From the NCBI GenBank assembly GCA_019119495.1, contig DWWX01000003.1:62001-126000 (forward strand): a stretch of DNA of 64,000 nt, given 5' to 3'. Shown here piece after piece: positions 51,609-60,860 of the stretch. The notes beneath the pieces are model-generated. The model saw only the letters and a program-made list of their open reading frames with translations, was not told the DNA's origin and searched no databases. The translations under genes were made by a program, and so were the position numbers. The DNA comes from Candidatus Gemmiger stercorigallinarum (lineage in GTDB: Bacteria > Bacillota > Clostridia > Oscillospirales > Ruminococcaceae). Numbering within the stretch: the stretch's first letter is position 1; each line of letters begins with the position of its first letter.

Positions 51609-53303
51609 ATGATTACTGGCAAAATTCTGCGTGACGCAATGATCTCTGGCGCCAACAACATTTCCAACCAGCGCACCCGCGTTGACGAGCTGAATGTTTT
51701 CCCTGTGCCCGACGGCGATACCGGCACCAACATGAGCATGACCATCGGCGCGGCCCGCACCGAGCTGGAAAACATGGCCGATACCTGCACCGTAGCCGAG
51801 GTCAGCAAGAGCGCCGCCTCCGCCATGCTGCGGGGCGCCCGCGGCAACTCCGGCGTGATCACCAGCCTGCTGTTCCGCGGCTTTTCCAAGGCGCTGAAAG
51901 GCAAGACCGAGGCGGACGCCGCCGACATTGCCGCCGCGCTGAAAATGGGCGTGGACGCCGCCTACAAGGCTGTGATGAAGCCCACCGAGGGCACCATCCT
52001 GACCGTTACCCGCCTGGCTGCCGAGGCCGCCGAGGCCAGCACCCAGACCGAGGTCCCCGCTTTGTGGGACGAGGTCCTGGCCGCCGGCCAGAAAGCCCTG
52101 GAGGACACCCCCAACCTGCTGCCCGTGCTGAAAAAGGCCGGCGTGGTGGACGCGGGCGGCCAGGGCATCATGCTGGTGTTCGAGGGCATGAAGCAGGTGT
52201 TCGACGGCGGCGAGATCGTGGGCGGCGTCGAGGTCGCCGCCAAGCCCAAGGTCTCCAGCTCCGCCGCCGGCAAAGGCGTCTTTACCGACGACCTGATGAA
52301 GGTGGAGGACATCAAGAACGGCTACTGCACCCAGTTCTTGCTGCACAAGGACCCCGGCGCCAGCGTTGCCCGCCTGCGCGCTTTCCTGGAGTCCAACGGC
52401 GACTCGGTGGTGGTCATTGAGGATGACGACGTGGCCAACTGCCACGTGCACACCTCCGACCCCGGCATGATGCTCAGCGAGGCCATCAAGTACGGCTACC
52501 TGACCAACTTCAAGATCGAAAACATGCACGAGCAGTTCCTGGCCCGCCAGGCCCAGGGCAAGGGCCTGGAAAAGCAGGCCGCCGCCGAGGAAAATGCCAC
52601 CGGCAGCGCCGACGAGTTTGTCTATGCCGCCGTTGACCCGGAGCAGGACTACGGCTTTGTGGCCGTGGCTGCCGGCGAGGGCCTGAAGGGCGTGTTCACC
52701 GACCTGGGCGTGGCTGCGGTCGTTTCCGGCGGCCAGACCATGAACCCCGCCACCGAGGATATCCTGGCCGCGATCCAGAGCGTGCCCGCCAAAACGGTGT
52801 TTGTGCTGCCCAACAACAAAAACATCATCATGGCGGCCGAGCAGGCCCAGAAGCTGGCCGACCGCAAGGTGGTGGTGCTGCCCACCCGCACCGTGCCCCA
52901 GGGCATGACCGCCATGCTCAACTTTGACCCCGGCCTTTCCGCCGATGAGAACGCCGTCAACATGATGTCCGCGGCCGAGCATGTGGACACCGGCCTGATC
53001 ACCTACGCCGCCCGCGACAGCGAGTATGACGGCCGCTCCATCAAAAAGGGCGAGATCATGGCCCTGCAGAACGGCAAGATCGTCTCCACCGGCACGGACA
53101 TCACCAAGATGACCTACCGCCTGGCCCGCAGCATGAAGAAGAAGGACACCCAGTTCATCACCGTCATCTCCGGCTGCGACGTCAGCGACGAGGACGCCGA
53201 AAAGACCACCGACCTGGTCCGCGCCAAGTGCGGCGGCAGCATCGAGGTCAGCCACATCAGCGGCGGCCAGCCGGTCTACTATTATATGATCTCCGTCGAG
53301 TAA
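51609..53303 (+). CDS. fakA: Fatty acid kinase subunit FakA (DAK2-domain protein)
   Basis: 564 residues. RVDELNVFPVPDGDTGTNMSMTI is the DAK2/DhaL nucleotide-binding signature, RGARGNSGVITSLLFRGFSKAL continues it, and the C-terminal half (VSGGQTMNPATEDILAAIQ, LPNNKNIIMAAEQA) is the FakA/YloV part. FakA with a FakB subunit phosphorylates exogenous fatty acids. GAGGTGTAA precedes ATG. It lies in the usual order Asp23-fakA-recG. Confidence 0.93.
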   Translation: MITGKILRDAMISGANNISNQRTRVDELNVFPVPDGDTGTNMSMTIGAARTELENMADTCTVAEVSKSAASAMLRGARGNSGVITSLLFRGFSKALKGKTEADAADIAAALKMGVDAAYKAVMKPTEGTILTVTRLAAEAAEASTQTEVPALWDEVLAAGQKALEDTPNLLPVLKKAGVVDAGGQGIMLVFEGMKQVFDGGEIVGGVEVAAKPKVSSSAAGKGVFTDDLMKVEDIKNGYCTQFLLHKDPGASVARLRAFLESNGDSVVVIEDDDVANCHVHTSDPGMMLSEAIKYGYLTNFKIENMHEQFLARQAQGKGLEKQAAAEENATGSADEFVYAAVDPEQDYGFVAVAAGEGLKGVFTDLGVAAVVSGGQTMNPATEDILAAIQSVPAKTVFVLPNNKNIIMAAEQAQKLADRKVVVLPTRTVPQGMTAMLNFDPGLSADENAVNMMSAAEHVDTGLITYAARDSEYDGRSIKKGEIMALQNGKIVSTGTDITKMTYRLARSMKKKDTQFITVISGCDVSDEDAEKTTDLVRAKCGGSIEVSHISGGQPVYYYMISVE

Positions 53304-53320
53304 GCCGGCGGTTCACCGTA

Positions 53321-53382
53321 CAAAAAAGGACGAATTTGGCTCCATGACCGCCTGCGGCGTGCAGCCGGGTTCGTCCTTTTTG
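53321..53382. terminator. Terminator after fakA
   Basis: AAAAAGGACGAA (53323-53334) pairs perfectly with TTCGTCCTTTTT (53370-53381), with GC-rich loop sequence. recG therefore needs readthrough or its own promoter. Confidence 0.85.
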
Positions 53383-53516
53383 CACCGCAGCGCCCGGCGC
53401 AGGGGCAGAGGCAGCCTGCAGCCGGCGAACCCGCAATTCCCTGGCGGGGGCCGACAGATCAAAAGTGCCGGGGAGCGATCCGATATACCCAAATTGCAGC
53501 GAAAGGAGGTCCCGCC

Positions 53517-55562
53517 ATGCCAAAACTGGATGACAACATCCAATACCTGAAAGGCGTCGGCCCGGCGCTTGCCAAAAAGTTTGCCAAACTGGGCGTCCAT
53601 ACCGTGCGGGATCTGCTGTTCCACTATCCGCGCCGCTATGTGGACTATACCAGGCCCTACGCCGTGGCCGAGGCCCCCTACGACGTGGACTGCTGCGTCA
53701 GGGCCGAGGTTTTGCAGAAGGAACCGCCCCGCCGTATCAAGGGCGGCCGGGTGCTGACCAGGGTGCTGGCCGCCGACGATTCCGGCACGCTGACGCTCTC
53801 CTGGTTCAACGCCCCCTATGTGGCCGAGCACCTGGAGATCGGGCAAAGCTATTATTTCGAGGGCCGCGTGGGCGGCAGCCTGACCCGTCGGGAAATTCTG
53901 CACCCTGCCATCCGCACCCAGGCCGACGTGGCCGCCGCCCCGCTGGTGCCGGTCTATCCCAGCACCGAGGGGCTGCCCAGCGGGCGCATCGCCCGTGCGG
54001 CCGCCGCCGCGCTGGACGCCGCCGACGACCTGCCCGACCCGCTGCCGGCTTTTCTGCTGACCAGATACCGCATGCCCTCCCGCGCGGCGGCCATCCGCGC
54101 CATCCACGCCCCCAAAAGCGCCGAGGACGCGGCCGCCGCCCGCCGCCGCCTGATTTTTGAGGAACTGTATGTTTTGCAGCTGGGCATCTTCCTGCTGCGG
54201 GGGCACGGCCGGCAGCAGACCGGCGCGCCGATGCACCCGGTGGACCTTTCGCCCTTCTGGCGCAGTCTGCCCTATGCGCCCACAAACGCCCAGCGCCGCG
54301 CCACCGGGGAGATCTGCCGCGACCTTTGCGGCCGGGTGCCCATGAACCGCCTTTTGCAGGGCGATGTGGGCAGCGGCAAAACGCTGGTGGCGGCGGCGGC
54401 CATCTGGCATGCGGCGCAAAACGGCTGGCAGAGCGCCATGCTGGCCCCCACCGAGCTGCTGGCCCGCCAGCACGCCGCCACCCTGGCCGACCGGCTGGAG
54501 CCTTTCGGCGTCAACGTCACGCTGCTGGTGGGCGGCATGAAAGCCGCCGAGCGCCGGGTGGCGCTTTCCGCCATCGCGGACGGCCGCGCCGGGCTGGTGG
54601 TGGGCACCCATGCGGTGCTGACCGACAAGGTACAGTTCAAAAACCTGGGCCTTGCCATCGTGGACGAGCAGCACCGCTTTGGCGTGCGGCAGCGGGGCAT
54701 CCTGGCCGGCAAGGCCAAAAGCCCCCACCTGCTGGTCATGAGCGCCACGCCCATCCCCCGCACGCTGGGGCTGCTGCTCTACGGCGACCTGGACATCTCG
54801 GTTCTGGACGAGCTGCCCCCCGGCCGCAAGCCCATCCGGACCTGGTTCATCACCGGGCGCAAGCGGCGGGACATGTACGGCTTTCTGGAAAAGCAGATCG
54901 CCGCCGGCCACCAGGTCTATATCGTCTGCCCGGCCATCGAGGACAACGAACTGGACGCCGGCATCCAGTCGGTAAAAAGCTACTACGAAAAAACCGCCTG
55001 CCCGCTTTTGCCCGGCCGCCGGGTGGGGCTTTTGCACGGCAAGCTCAAGCCCAAAGAGAAGGACGCCGTCATGCAGGCGTTCAAGGCGGGGGAGCTGGAC
55101 GTGCTGGTGTCCACCACCGTCATCGAGGTGGGGGTGGACGTGCCCAACGCCACCGTCATGGTCATCGAGAACGCCGAGCGGTTCGGCCTGTCGGCTCTGC
55201 ACCAGCTGCGGGGCCGGGTGGGGCGCGGTGCGGCGGATTCCTGCTGCATCCTGATTTCGGACAACGAGGGCGAGAGCGTGCGCAAACGGCTTTCCTTCCT
55301 CTGCCACACCCAGGACGGCTTTGCGGTGGCAAAGTACGACCTGGAGACCCGCGGCCCCGGTGATTTCTTCGGCGAGGCCCAGCACGGCCTGCCCACGCTG
55401 CGGGTGGCCAGCCTGGTGGAGGACACCCGCACCCTGACAGTGGCCCAGCAGGAGGCAAAGGACCTGCTGGCCGCCGACCCCGGCCTGGCCGCGCCGGAGC
55501 ACCGTCTGCTGGCCGACGAGGTCGAGCGCCTGTTTTCCGCTGCCGCCGGCACCATGAACTGA
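53517..55562 (+). CDS. recG: ATP-dependent DNA helicase RecG
   Basis: 681 residues. The wedge domain begins YLKGVGPALAKKFAKLGVHTVRDLLFHYPRRYVD. Helicase motifs: LLQGDVGSGKT (I), APTELLARQHA (Ia), IVDEQHRFGVRQR (II, DEQH), MSATPIPRTL (III), VSTTVIEVGVDVPNATVMVIENAERFGLSALHQLRGRVGRG (V-VI). RecG regresses stalled forks and branch-migrates Holliday junctions. GAAAGGAGGT precedes ATG. Confidence 0.97.
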   Translation: MPKLDDNIQYLKGVGPALAKKFAKLGVHTVRDLLFHYPRRYVDYTRPYAVAEAPYDVDCCVRAEVLQKEPPRRIKGGRVLTRVLAADDSGTLTLSWFNAPYVAEHLEIGQSYYFEGRVGGSLTRREILHPAIRTQADVAAAPLVPVYPSTEGLPSGRIARAAAAALDAADDLPDPLPAFLLTRYRMPSRAAAIRAIHAPKSAEDAAAARRRLIFEELYVLQLGIFLLRGHGRQQTGAPMHPVDLSPFWRSLPYAPTNAQRRATGEICRDLCGRVPMNRLLQGDVGSGKTLVAAAAIWHAAQNGWQSAMLAPTELLARQHAATLADRLEPFGVNVTLLVGGMKAAERRVALSAIADGRAGLVVGTHAVLTDKVQFKNLGLAIVDEQHRFGVRQRGILAGKAKSPHLLVMSATPIPRTLGLLLYGDLDISVLDELPPGRKPIRTWFITGRKRRDMYGFLEKQIAAGHQVYIVCPAIEDNELDAGIQSVKSYYEKTACPLLPGRRVGLLHGKLKPKEKDAVMQAFKAGELDVLVSTTVIEVGVDVPNATVMVIENAERFGLSALHQLRGRVGRGAADSCCILISDNEGESVRKRLSFLCHTQDGFAVAKYDLETRGPGDFFGEAQHGLPTLRVASLVEDTRTLTVAQQEAKDLLAADPGLAAPEHRLLADEVERLFSAAAGTMN

Positions 55563-55658
55563 CCGCCCGGCCGCCCCGGCTGAATGCGCATTCTGCATCC
55601 CTGCCGCGCGGGGCGCCCAAATTCCACATTTCTGCACCTTTTCGTCAAAAGCATTTTT

Positions 55659-55673
55659 TGGTATACTATACCA
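55659..55673 (+). promoter_or_regulatory. Promoter of the carboxypeptidase gene with a palindromic -10
   Basis: TATACT (55662-55667) preceded by TTTTTTGG is the likely -10. It sits within a 15-bp perfect palindrome TGGTATA-C-TATACCA (55659-55673) that could be an operator. The -35 is not clear. Confidence 0.5.
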
Positions 55674-55751
55674 TATCCCAAAAACCTGTTTTGCGGCGGG
55701 ACGTTTTTGCCGCCTGCCGCAGCGCGATCGATATAAGGAATCTGCCTGCCT

Positions 55752-57116
55752 ATGAAAAAACGTCTTGCCGCTGTGCTTGCCATGCTGCTGCTGGCAGCTG
55801 CACTGGCGCTGCCTGCCGCAGCCATGGAGGGCTACGCCCCCGAAACCGAACCCAGCGCCGAGGGCGCTTATGTGGTCAACCTGGACACCAACATTGTGGT
55901 GTACGAAAAAAACAGCGAGACCCCCCTGACCGCCGCCAGCCTGACCAAGCTGATGACCATGCTGCTGATGCTGAAAAACTACCAGGACCAGCTGGATACC
56001 ATCACCGTCACGGCGCCCGTATATGTCTTTAACATCCTGTACGGGCTGGACGCCTCCAACGCGGATATCCGGGCGGGGGAGACGCTTACGCTGCGCAACC
56101 TGCTGTATGCCATGGAGCTGCCCTCCGCCAACGAGGCCGCCTACATGGTGGCGGACTACATGGGCGGCGGCAGTGTCGATGCCTTTGTGGCCATGATGAA
56201 CGCCGAGGCCGAGGCCATCGGCTGCACCGGCACGGTGTTCACAGACCCCTGCGGCCTGGATGAAGGCAACATGACCACCGCCCGCGATATGTACCTGATC
56301 CTGCGGGCGCTGCTGGAATACGACGCCTTTGTGGAGGCGGCGGGAGCATTCACCTACCAAATGCCCGCCAATGTCCACCACGACGCCCCCTATACGATCC
56401 GGAGCACCAACAGCATGATCAGCCCCAACTCCGACTATATGCGGGAATACACCCAGGGCGGCAAGACCGGCAACCTCCAGGCAGGCTGGCAGAACTTTGC
56501 CAGCTGGCATACCCAGAACGGCGAGACCTACATCAGCGTGCTGCTGCACAGCAGCCAGGAGGTGGCCGACCCGAAAGGCGGCCGCCCCGCCCTTGCCGAG
56601 ACCTGCACCCTGATGGACTGGGTGTTTGCCACCTTTACCATCGCGCCGGCGCTGGACACCACCGCCCCCATCACCGAGCGGCCGGTCCGCTACTCCACCG
56701 ACGCCGACACCATCATGCTGTACCCGGCCGACAATATGCAGACCCTGCTGCCGGCCGAGGGCGGCGCAGAGCTGACCCAGCAGACCTTTGACCTGCCGGA
56801 GTATCTGACCGCGCCCATCCAGCAGGGGGATGTGGTGGGCACCGTGACGCTGTCCATCAACGGCGAAAACCTGGGCACGGTGGATCTGATCGCCGGCAGT
56901 ACCGTCACCCGCAACCAGGTGCTGTACACCCTGACCAAAGTGGGGGAGTTTTTCTCCAGCAGCTATTTCAGGGTGGTGGTCATCCTGACCGTCATTGTCA
57001 TTGCGGTGTACGCCTTTGTGTGGGTGTGCGCCATCCTGCTGGGCGGCAGCAAGGGCGGCAAGGGCCGCCCCGGCAGCCGGCCCCGCCGTCCCGCCCGCCC
57101 GGACACGCAGCGGTGA
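55752..57116 (+). CDS. D-alanyl-D-alanine carboxypeptidase (PBP5/DacA-DacF type)
   Basis: 454 residues. A signal peptide (MKKRLAAVLAMLLLAAALALPAAA) leads into a peptidase S11 domain with SLTK (SxxK, about residue 63), SANEAA (SxN) and GGKTGN (KTG). A beta-rich C-terminal domain follows and then, unusually, a full membrane span (VVVILTVIVIAVYAFVWVCAILL) with a basic tail instead of the amphipathic anchor of PBP5. It trims the last D-Ala of stem peptides. Vegetative DacA and sporulation DacF/DacB cannot be separated by eye. Confidence 0.92.
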   Translation: MKKRLAAVLAMLLLAAALALPAAAMEGYAPETEPSAEGAYVVNLDTNIVVYEKNSETPLTAASLTKLMTMLLMLKNYQDQLDTITVTAPVYVFNILYGLDASNADIRAGETLTLRNLLYAMELPSANEAAYMVADYMGGGSVDAFVAMMNAEAEAIGCTGTVFTDPCGLDEGNMTTARDMYLILRALLEYDAFVEAAGAFTYQMPANVHHDAPYTIRSTNSMISPNSDYMREYTQGGKTGNLQAGWQNFASWHTQNGETYISVLLHSSQEVADPKGGRPALAETCTLMDWVFATFTIAPALDTTAPITERPVRYSTDADTIMLYPADNMQTLLPAEGGAELTQQTFDLPEYLTAPIQQGDVVGTVTLSINGENLGTVDLIAGSTVTRNQVLYTLTKVGEFFSSSYFRVVVILTVIVIAVYAFVWVCAILLGGSKGGKGRPGSRPRRPARPDTQR

Positions 57117-57188
57117 CCGCCGCGCCGTCCGTTTTTGACCGTCTGACCGCCGGCGCGCTGCCGGCCCCAAGAAGGGAAGTTGAGCCAT

Positions 57189-58637
57189 ATGCTGGATATC
57201 GCCCGCAACCTGACCACCATGACCGACTTTTACGAGCTGACCATGTCCGCCGGCTACCTGGACGAGGGCTACCAGGACAAATGGGCCGTCTTTGACATGT
57301 TCTTCCGCAAGGTGCCGGACGGCGGCGGCTACGCCATCATGGCGGGCCTGCAGCAGTTCATGGACGCGGTGGACCATCTCCGGTTCACCAAAGAGGATAT
57401 CGACTACCTGCGCGCCACCGGCTCCTTCAACGAGCAGTTCCTGGATTACCTGGCAAACTTCCGGCTGCACTGCAACATCTGGGCCATCGAGGAGGGCATG
57501 CCCATCTTCCCCCACGAGCCCATCGTCACGGTGGAAGGCCCCGCCATCGAATGCCAGCTGCTGGAAACGCTGATGCTGGTCACCTTCAACCACCAGTGCC
57601 TCATCGCCACCAAGTCCAACCGCATCGTCCGCGCGGCGGCCGGCCGCCCGGTCATGGAGTTCGGCGCCCGCCGCGCCCAGGGGTACGACGCCGCCTACTT
57701 CGGCGCGCGGGCGGCCTACATCGGCGGCTGCGCCTCCACCTCCTGCGTTATGGCCGCGCGGGACTTCGGCATCCCGGCCTCCGGCACCATGGCCCACAGC
57801 TGGGTGCAGATGTTCCCCACCGAGTACGATGCCTTCAAAAAATACGCCGAGCTTTACCCCGACGCCTGCGTGCTGCTGGTGGACACCTACAACGTGCTGC
57901 GCCACGGCATCCCCGACGCCATCCGCGTCTTTGACGAGGTGCTCAAGCCCATGGGCAAGCGGCCCAAGGGGGTGCGCATCGACTCCGGCGACATCGCCTA
58001 CCTGTCCAAGAAAGCCCGCAAGATGCTGGACGCCGCCGGCTACCAGGACTGCCCCATCTGCGCCTCCAACAGTTTGGACGAGTATCTGGTCCGTGACCTG
58101 ATCTTGCAGGGGGCCAGGGTGGACAGCTTTGGCATCGGCGAGAACATGATCACCGCCAAGAGCGACCCGGTGTTCGGCGGCGTGTACAAGCTGGCCGCCG
58201 TGCGGGACGACGAGACCGGCGAGTATATCCCCAAAATGAAACTGTCCGAGACTGCCGAGAAGATCACCATCCCCTGCCTGAAAAAGGTCTGGCGCATCTA
58301 TGACGAGGACGGCAAGGCCATGGCCGACCTGGTCACCCTGGCGGACGAGCCGGTGGAGACCAAAAACGGCATCACGCTGTTTGACCCGGTGGAGACCTGG
58401 AAGGAGCGCACCTACGTCAACTGCACCGCCCGCTGCCTGTCCACCCCCATCTATCAGGAGGGAAAGCGGGTCTATGTCTCGCCGGCGCTGGACGACATCC
58501 GCAAGTTCTGCAAGGCCCAGGTCAACACCCTGTGGGACGAGGTCAAACGCTTCGAGAACCCCCACCGCTATTACGTGGACCTGAGCCAGAAACTGTGGGA
58601 CACCCGCAGCGCCCTGCTGAAAGAGCTGTCCAAATGA
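57189..58637 (+). CDS. pncB: Nicotinate phosphoribosyltransferase
   Basis: 482 residues. TDFYELTMSAGYLDEG, FDMFFRKVPDGGGYAIMAGLQQ, ATKSNRIVRAA, EFGARRAQGYDAA and GTMAHSWVQMF are the NAPRTase motifs; VRIDSGDIAYLSKKARKML lies near the phosphate site. It converts nicotinate to nicotinate mononucleotide for NAD salvage. ATG 57189 is 9 bases after AAGGGAAG; an in-frame TTG 9 bases earlier is too close to the RBS. Confidence 0.95.
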   Translation: MLDIARNLTTMTDFYELTMSAGYLDEGYQDKWAVFDMFFRKVPDGGGYAIMAGLQQFMDAVDHLRFTKEDIDYLRATGSFNEQFLDYLANFRLHCNIWAIEEGMPIFPHEPIVTVEGPAIECQLLETLMLVTFNHQCLIATKSNRIVRAAAGRPVMEFGARRAQGYDAAYFGARAAYIGGCASTSCVMAARDFGIPASGTMAHSWVQMFPTEYDAFKKYAELYPDACVLLVDTYNVLRHGIPDAIRVFDEVLKPMGKRPKGVRIDSGDIAYLSKKARKMLDAAGYQDCPICASNSLDEYLVRDLILQGARVDSFGIGENMITAKSDPVFGGVYKLAAVRDDETGEYIPKMKLSETAEKITIPCLKKVWRIYDEDGKAMADLVTLADEPVETKNGITLFDPVETWKERTYVNCTARCLSTPIYQEGKRVYVSPALDDIRKFCKAQVNTLWDEVKRFENPHRYYVDLSQKLWDTRSALLKELSK

Positions 58638-58667
58638 CCGCCGCGGCGCCCCGCCGCAGCTCATCCC

Positions 58668-58700
58668 CGCGCCGGAAGGCTTTTCCGGCGCGGCTTTTTG
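58668..58700 (+). terminator. Terminator after pncB
   Basis: CGCGCCGGAA (58669-58678) pairs with TTCCGGCGCG (58684-58693), then GC and TTTTT (58696-58700). Confidence 0.9.
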
Positions 58701-58842
58701 CGTCTGCCGGGGCAGGGGGCGGAAAAAACTGCCAGTTCCGTGACAAAATGGTTACTTTGCCGTGCGCCGGCGCACAATATCGGTATCCTGCCGGCGCGGC
58801 GCGGCCGCCCGCCGGAAAATACCATGCGGGAGGATACCGGGG

Positions 58843-59271
58843 ATGGTGCAAGATCAAAGGCGGCGGTTTGCGCTGCCGGAACAGTTTTTTCTGTTTGCCA
58901 TGGGCGGCGCGGCCTACCTGGCGGCGGAACTGGTCTGGCGGGGGGAGACCCACTGGACCATGTTCTTTGCGGGCGGGGCCTGTTTCTGCCTGCTGGTGTG
59001 GCTGGAAGCCCGGCCCGGCCTGACGGTGGCGGCGGGGGCCGCCTGGGGCGCGGCGGGCATCACGGTGCTGGAGCTGGCGGTGGGGCAGGCCTGCCTGACG
59101 CTGCTGGGCGTGCGGGTGTGGGACTACCGCGCCGAGTGGGCGGACATCGCCGGCTTTGTCTGCCCCAAATACACGGTGCTGTGGTATCTTTTGTGTTTGT
59201 GGCTGCTTTCGTGCCTGCGGCTGGCGCGCACCTTGCCGCAGCGGCTGCCCCAGCCTGCCGCCGGGTTTTGA
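58843..59271 (+). CDS. CmpB-like putative ABC-transporter membrane protein
   Basis: 142 residues, about four membrane helices. WRGETHWTMFFAGGACFCLLVWLE, AAGITVLELAVGQACL, VWDYRAEWADIAGFVCPKYTVLWYLL match the PF06541 (ABC_trans_CmpB) pattern of W-x-THW-M, ITxxEL and VWDY. The function is unproven. ATG 58843 is 9 bases after GGGAGG; the frame is open 27 codons upstream. A perfect 14-bp palindrome, GTGCGCC-GGCGCAC (58762-58775), lies in its leader. Confidence 0.75.
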   Translation: MVQDQRRRFALPEQFFLFAMGGAAYLAAELVWRGETHWTMFFAGGACFCLLVWLEARPGLTVAAGAAWGAAGITVLELAVGQACLTLLGVRVWDYRAEWADIAGFVCPKYTVLWYLLCLWLLSCLRLARTLPQRLPQPAAGF

Positions 59272-59380
59272 AAGTCCCTGCAATGGGACACGGCAAACCG
59301 CCGCCGCAGGGCAAAGTCCCGTTTAACGGCCTTCCTTTTTGCTATACTGGAACCAGCAAAAAGGAAAGGTGGTCCCCCCT

Positions 59381-59494
59381 ATGTCTGTTCAGTTTCGCAA
59401 TGTCTGCGGCCACATCGAAGTGTACGACGCCAGCGGCTCGTTTTTGTTTTCTGCCGACACCATGGAGGAAGCCTGGCAGGAGCTTTGCGCCTGA
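59381..59494 (+). CDS. Small protein of 37 residues, unknown function
   Basis: ATG 59381 to TGA 59494, behind GGAAAGGTGG. The protein begins MSVQFRNVCGHIEVYDASGS and continues with a FLFSADTMEEAWQEL stretch: alternating hydrophobic beta-like strands and one short helix. TATACT at 59343-59348, with an upstream TGC, is a likely -10. I recall similar GHIEVYD...FSADT mini-proteins annotated as hypothetical in related gut Clostridia, but cannot verify this. Confidence 0.65.
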   Translation: MSVQFRNVCGHIEVYDASGSFLFSADTMEEAWQELCA

Positions 59495-59557
59495 AGCGCG
59501 CTTTCGGCACATCCCGTCTCCGGCGCGGCGCAAACGGCACAAAATGCCCCGCAGCTC

Positions 59558-59586
59558 TTGCCTTTTTGGGCAAAAACGGGTATGCT
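59558..59586 (+). promoter_or_regulatory. Candidate promoter of the glycosyltransferase gene
   Basis: TTGCCT (59558-59563), 17 bases, TATGCT (59581-59586). The 224 bases between the small protein and the glycosyltransferase hold otherwise only GC-rich sequence. Confidence 0.4.
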
Positions 59587-59718
59587 GTACTGTATAAGCA
59601 GACGCCGCGCCCTGCGGCGCGCCGCGCCGGCGTCCGGGTCCCGGCAGCCATGCCCGCCGGGCCGGGCGCATCGGGCCTGCCACGGCGGCCCCCGAAACCG
59701 GAGAATGGAGTGTAACCC

Positions 59719-60738
59719 ATGAAACTGATCACCTTTACTGTGCCCTGCTACAATTCCGCCGCCTACATGGACCGCTGCATCGAGACGCTGCTGCCCGCCG
59801 GCGAGGAAGCCGAGATCATCCTGGTGGACGACGGCTCCACCGACGACACCGGCCGCATTGCCGACGAGTACGCCGCCAAGTACCCGGACATCGTCCGCGT
59901 CATCCATCAGGAGAACGGCGGCCATGGCGAGGGCGTCAACCAGGGCGTGCGCAACGCCAGCGGCCTCTATTTCAAGGTCGTGGATTCCGACGACTGGCTG
60001 GACGGCAAGGCCCTGGCCGAGGTCATGGACCGCCTGCGGGAGTTTGCTGCCATGGAGCAGCCGGTGGACCTGCTTTTGTGCAACTATGTCTACGAGCATG
60101 TTGTCGACAACACCCGCCACGTCATCTCCTACAAGGGCATCCTGCCGGAAGGTCGCCCCTTTGTGTGGGAGGAGTGCGGCAAGTTCCCCCCCAGCCAGAA
60201 CATCCTGATGCACAGCGTCATCTACCGCACCCAGGTGCTGCGGGACTGCGGCATCCAGCTGCCCAAGCATACTTTCTATGTGGACAACATCTTTGTCTAC
60301 CAGCCGCTGCCCTACGTCAACACGCTGTACTACCTTGACCGGGACCTCTACCGCTATTACATCGGCCGCGAGGACCAGAGCGTCAACGAAAAGATCATGG
60401 TCAAGCGGGTGGACCAGCAGGTGCGCATCACCAAGATCATGATCGACGCGGTGGACCTGTACGCCCTGCCGCCGGAGCAGAAAAAGCTGCGCGCCTATAT
60501 GTTCAACTACCTGTTCATGATGATGACCATCTCGCTGGTGTTTTTGACCATGGACGGCAGCGCCGAGGCTCTGGAGAAAAAGAAACTGCTGTGGGCCTAT
60601 CTGCGCCACCGGGATGTGCGCGTTTACAAAAAGTGCCGCCGCTCCATTGCCGGCCTGTGCGACCTGCCCGGCGCCGTCGGCCGCAAGATCTGCCTGGGCG
60701 GCTACCGCATCGCCCAAAAGATCTTCAAGTTCAACTGA
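59719..60738 (+). CDS. Family 2 glycosyltransferase
   Basis: 339 residues, GT-A fold. TFTVPCYNSAAYMDRCIETLL, ILVDDGSTDDTGRIADEY and the DxD-type KVVDSDDWLDGKAL are the nucleotide-sugar-binding motifs of GT2. The second half has one hydrophobic stretch (MFNYLFMMMTISLVFLTM) and a basic C-terminus, so it may sit at the membrane. The acceptor is unknown. GGAG lies 8 bases before ATG. It stands alone with no capsule or teichoic-acid cluster around it. Confidence 0.9.
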   Translation: MKLITFTVPCYNSAAYMDRCIETLLPAGEEAEIILVDDGSTDDTGRIADEYAAKYPDIVRVIHQENGGHGEGVNQGVRNASGLYFKVVDSDDWLDGKALAEVMDRLREFAAMEQPVDLLLCNYVYEHVVDNTRHVISYKGILPEGRPFVWEECGKFPPSQNILMHSVIYRTQVLRDCGIQLPKHTFYVDNIFVYQPLPYVNTLYYLDRDLYRYYIGREDQSVNEKIMVKRVDQQVRITKIMIDAVDLYALPPEQKKLRAYMFNYLFMMMTISLVFLTMDGSAEALEKKKLLWAYLRHRDVRVYKKCRRSIAGLCDLPGAVGRKICLGGYRIAQKIFKFN

Positions 60739-60757
60739 TCTCTTGCCATAAAGCAGG

Positions 60758-60796
60758 GCAGCGCCCGCAGCGCCGTTTTGACGCTGCGGGCGCTGC
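60758..60796. terminator. Hairpin between convergent genes, probable terminator
   Basis: GCAGCGCCCGCAGCG (60758-60772) pairs perfectly with its complement at 60782-60796. The T-tract is poor on both sides (TGTCTG and CCTGCTTTAT), so termination strength is uncertain. Confidence 0.55.
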
Positions 60797-60860
60797 TGTC
60801 TGCCGGGCGGCGGGGCCTTTTGGGGCCTGCGCCGCCCGGCGGCGAGAAAAAAGGAGGCGA

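Noticed and set aside
53313-58664. Very long antisense open frame (1783 codons) and similar long antisense frames, e.g. 3164-5272, 12430-15657, 39578-43402
   Set aside because: They lie opposite well-identified genes (recG, dacA-type, pncB, ffh, ftsI, addB), lack recognisable domains and are rich in His, Ala, Gly and Val, as expected from the mirror of GC-rich codons.
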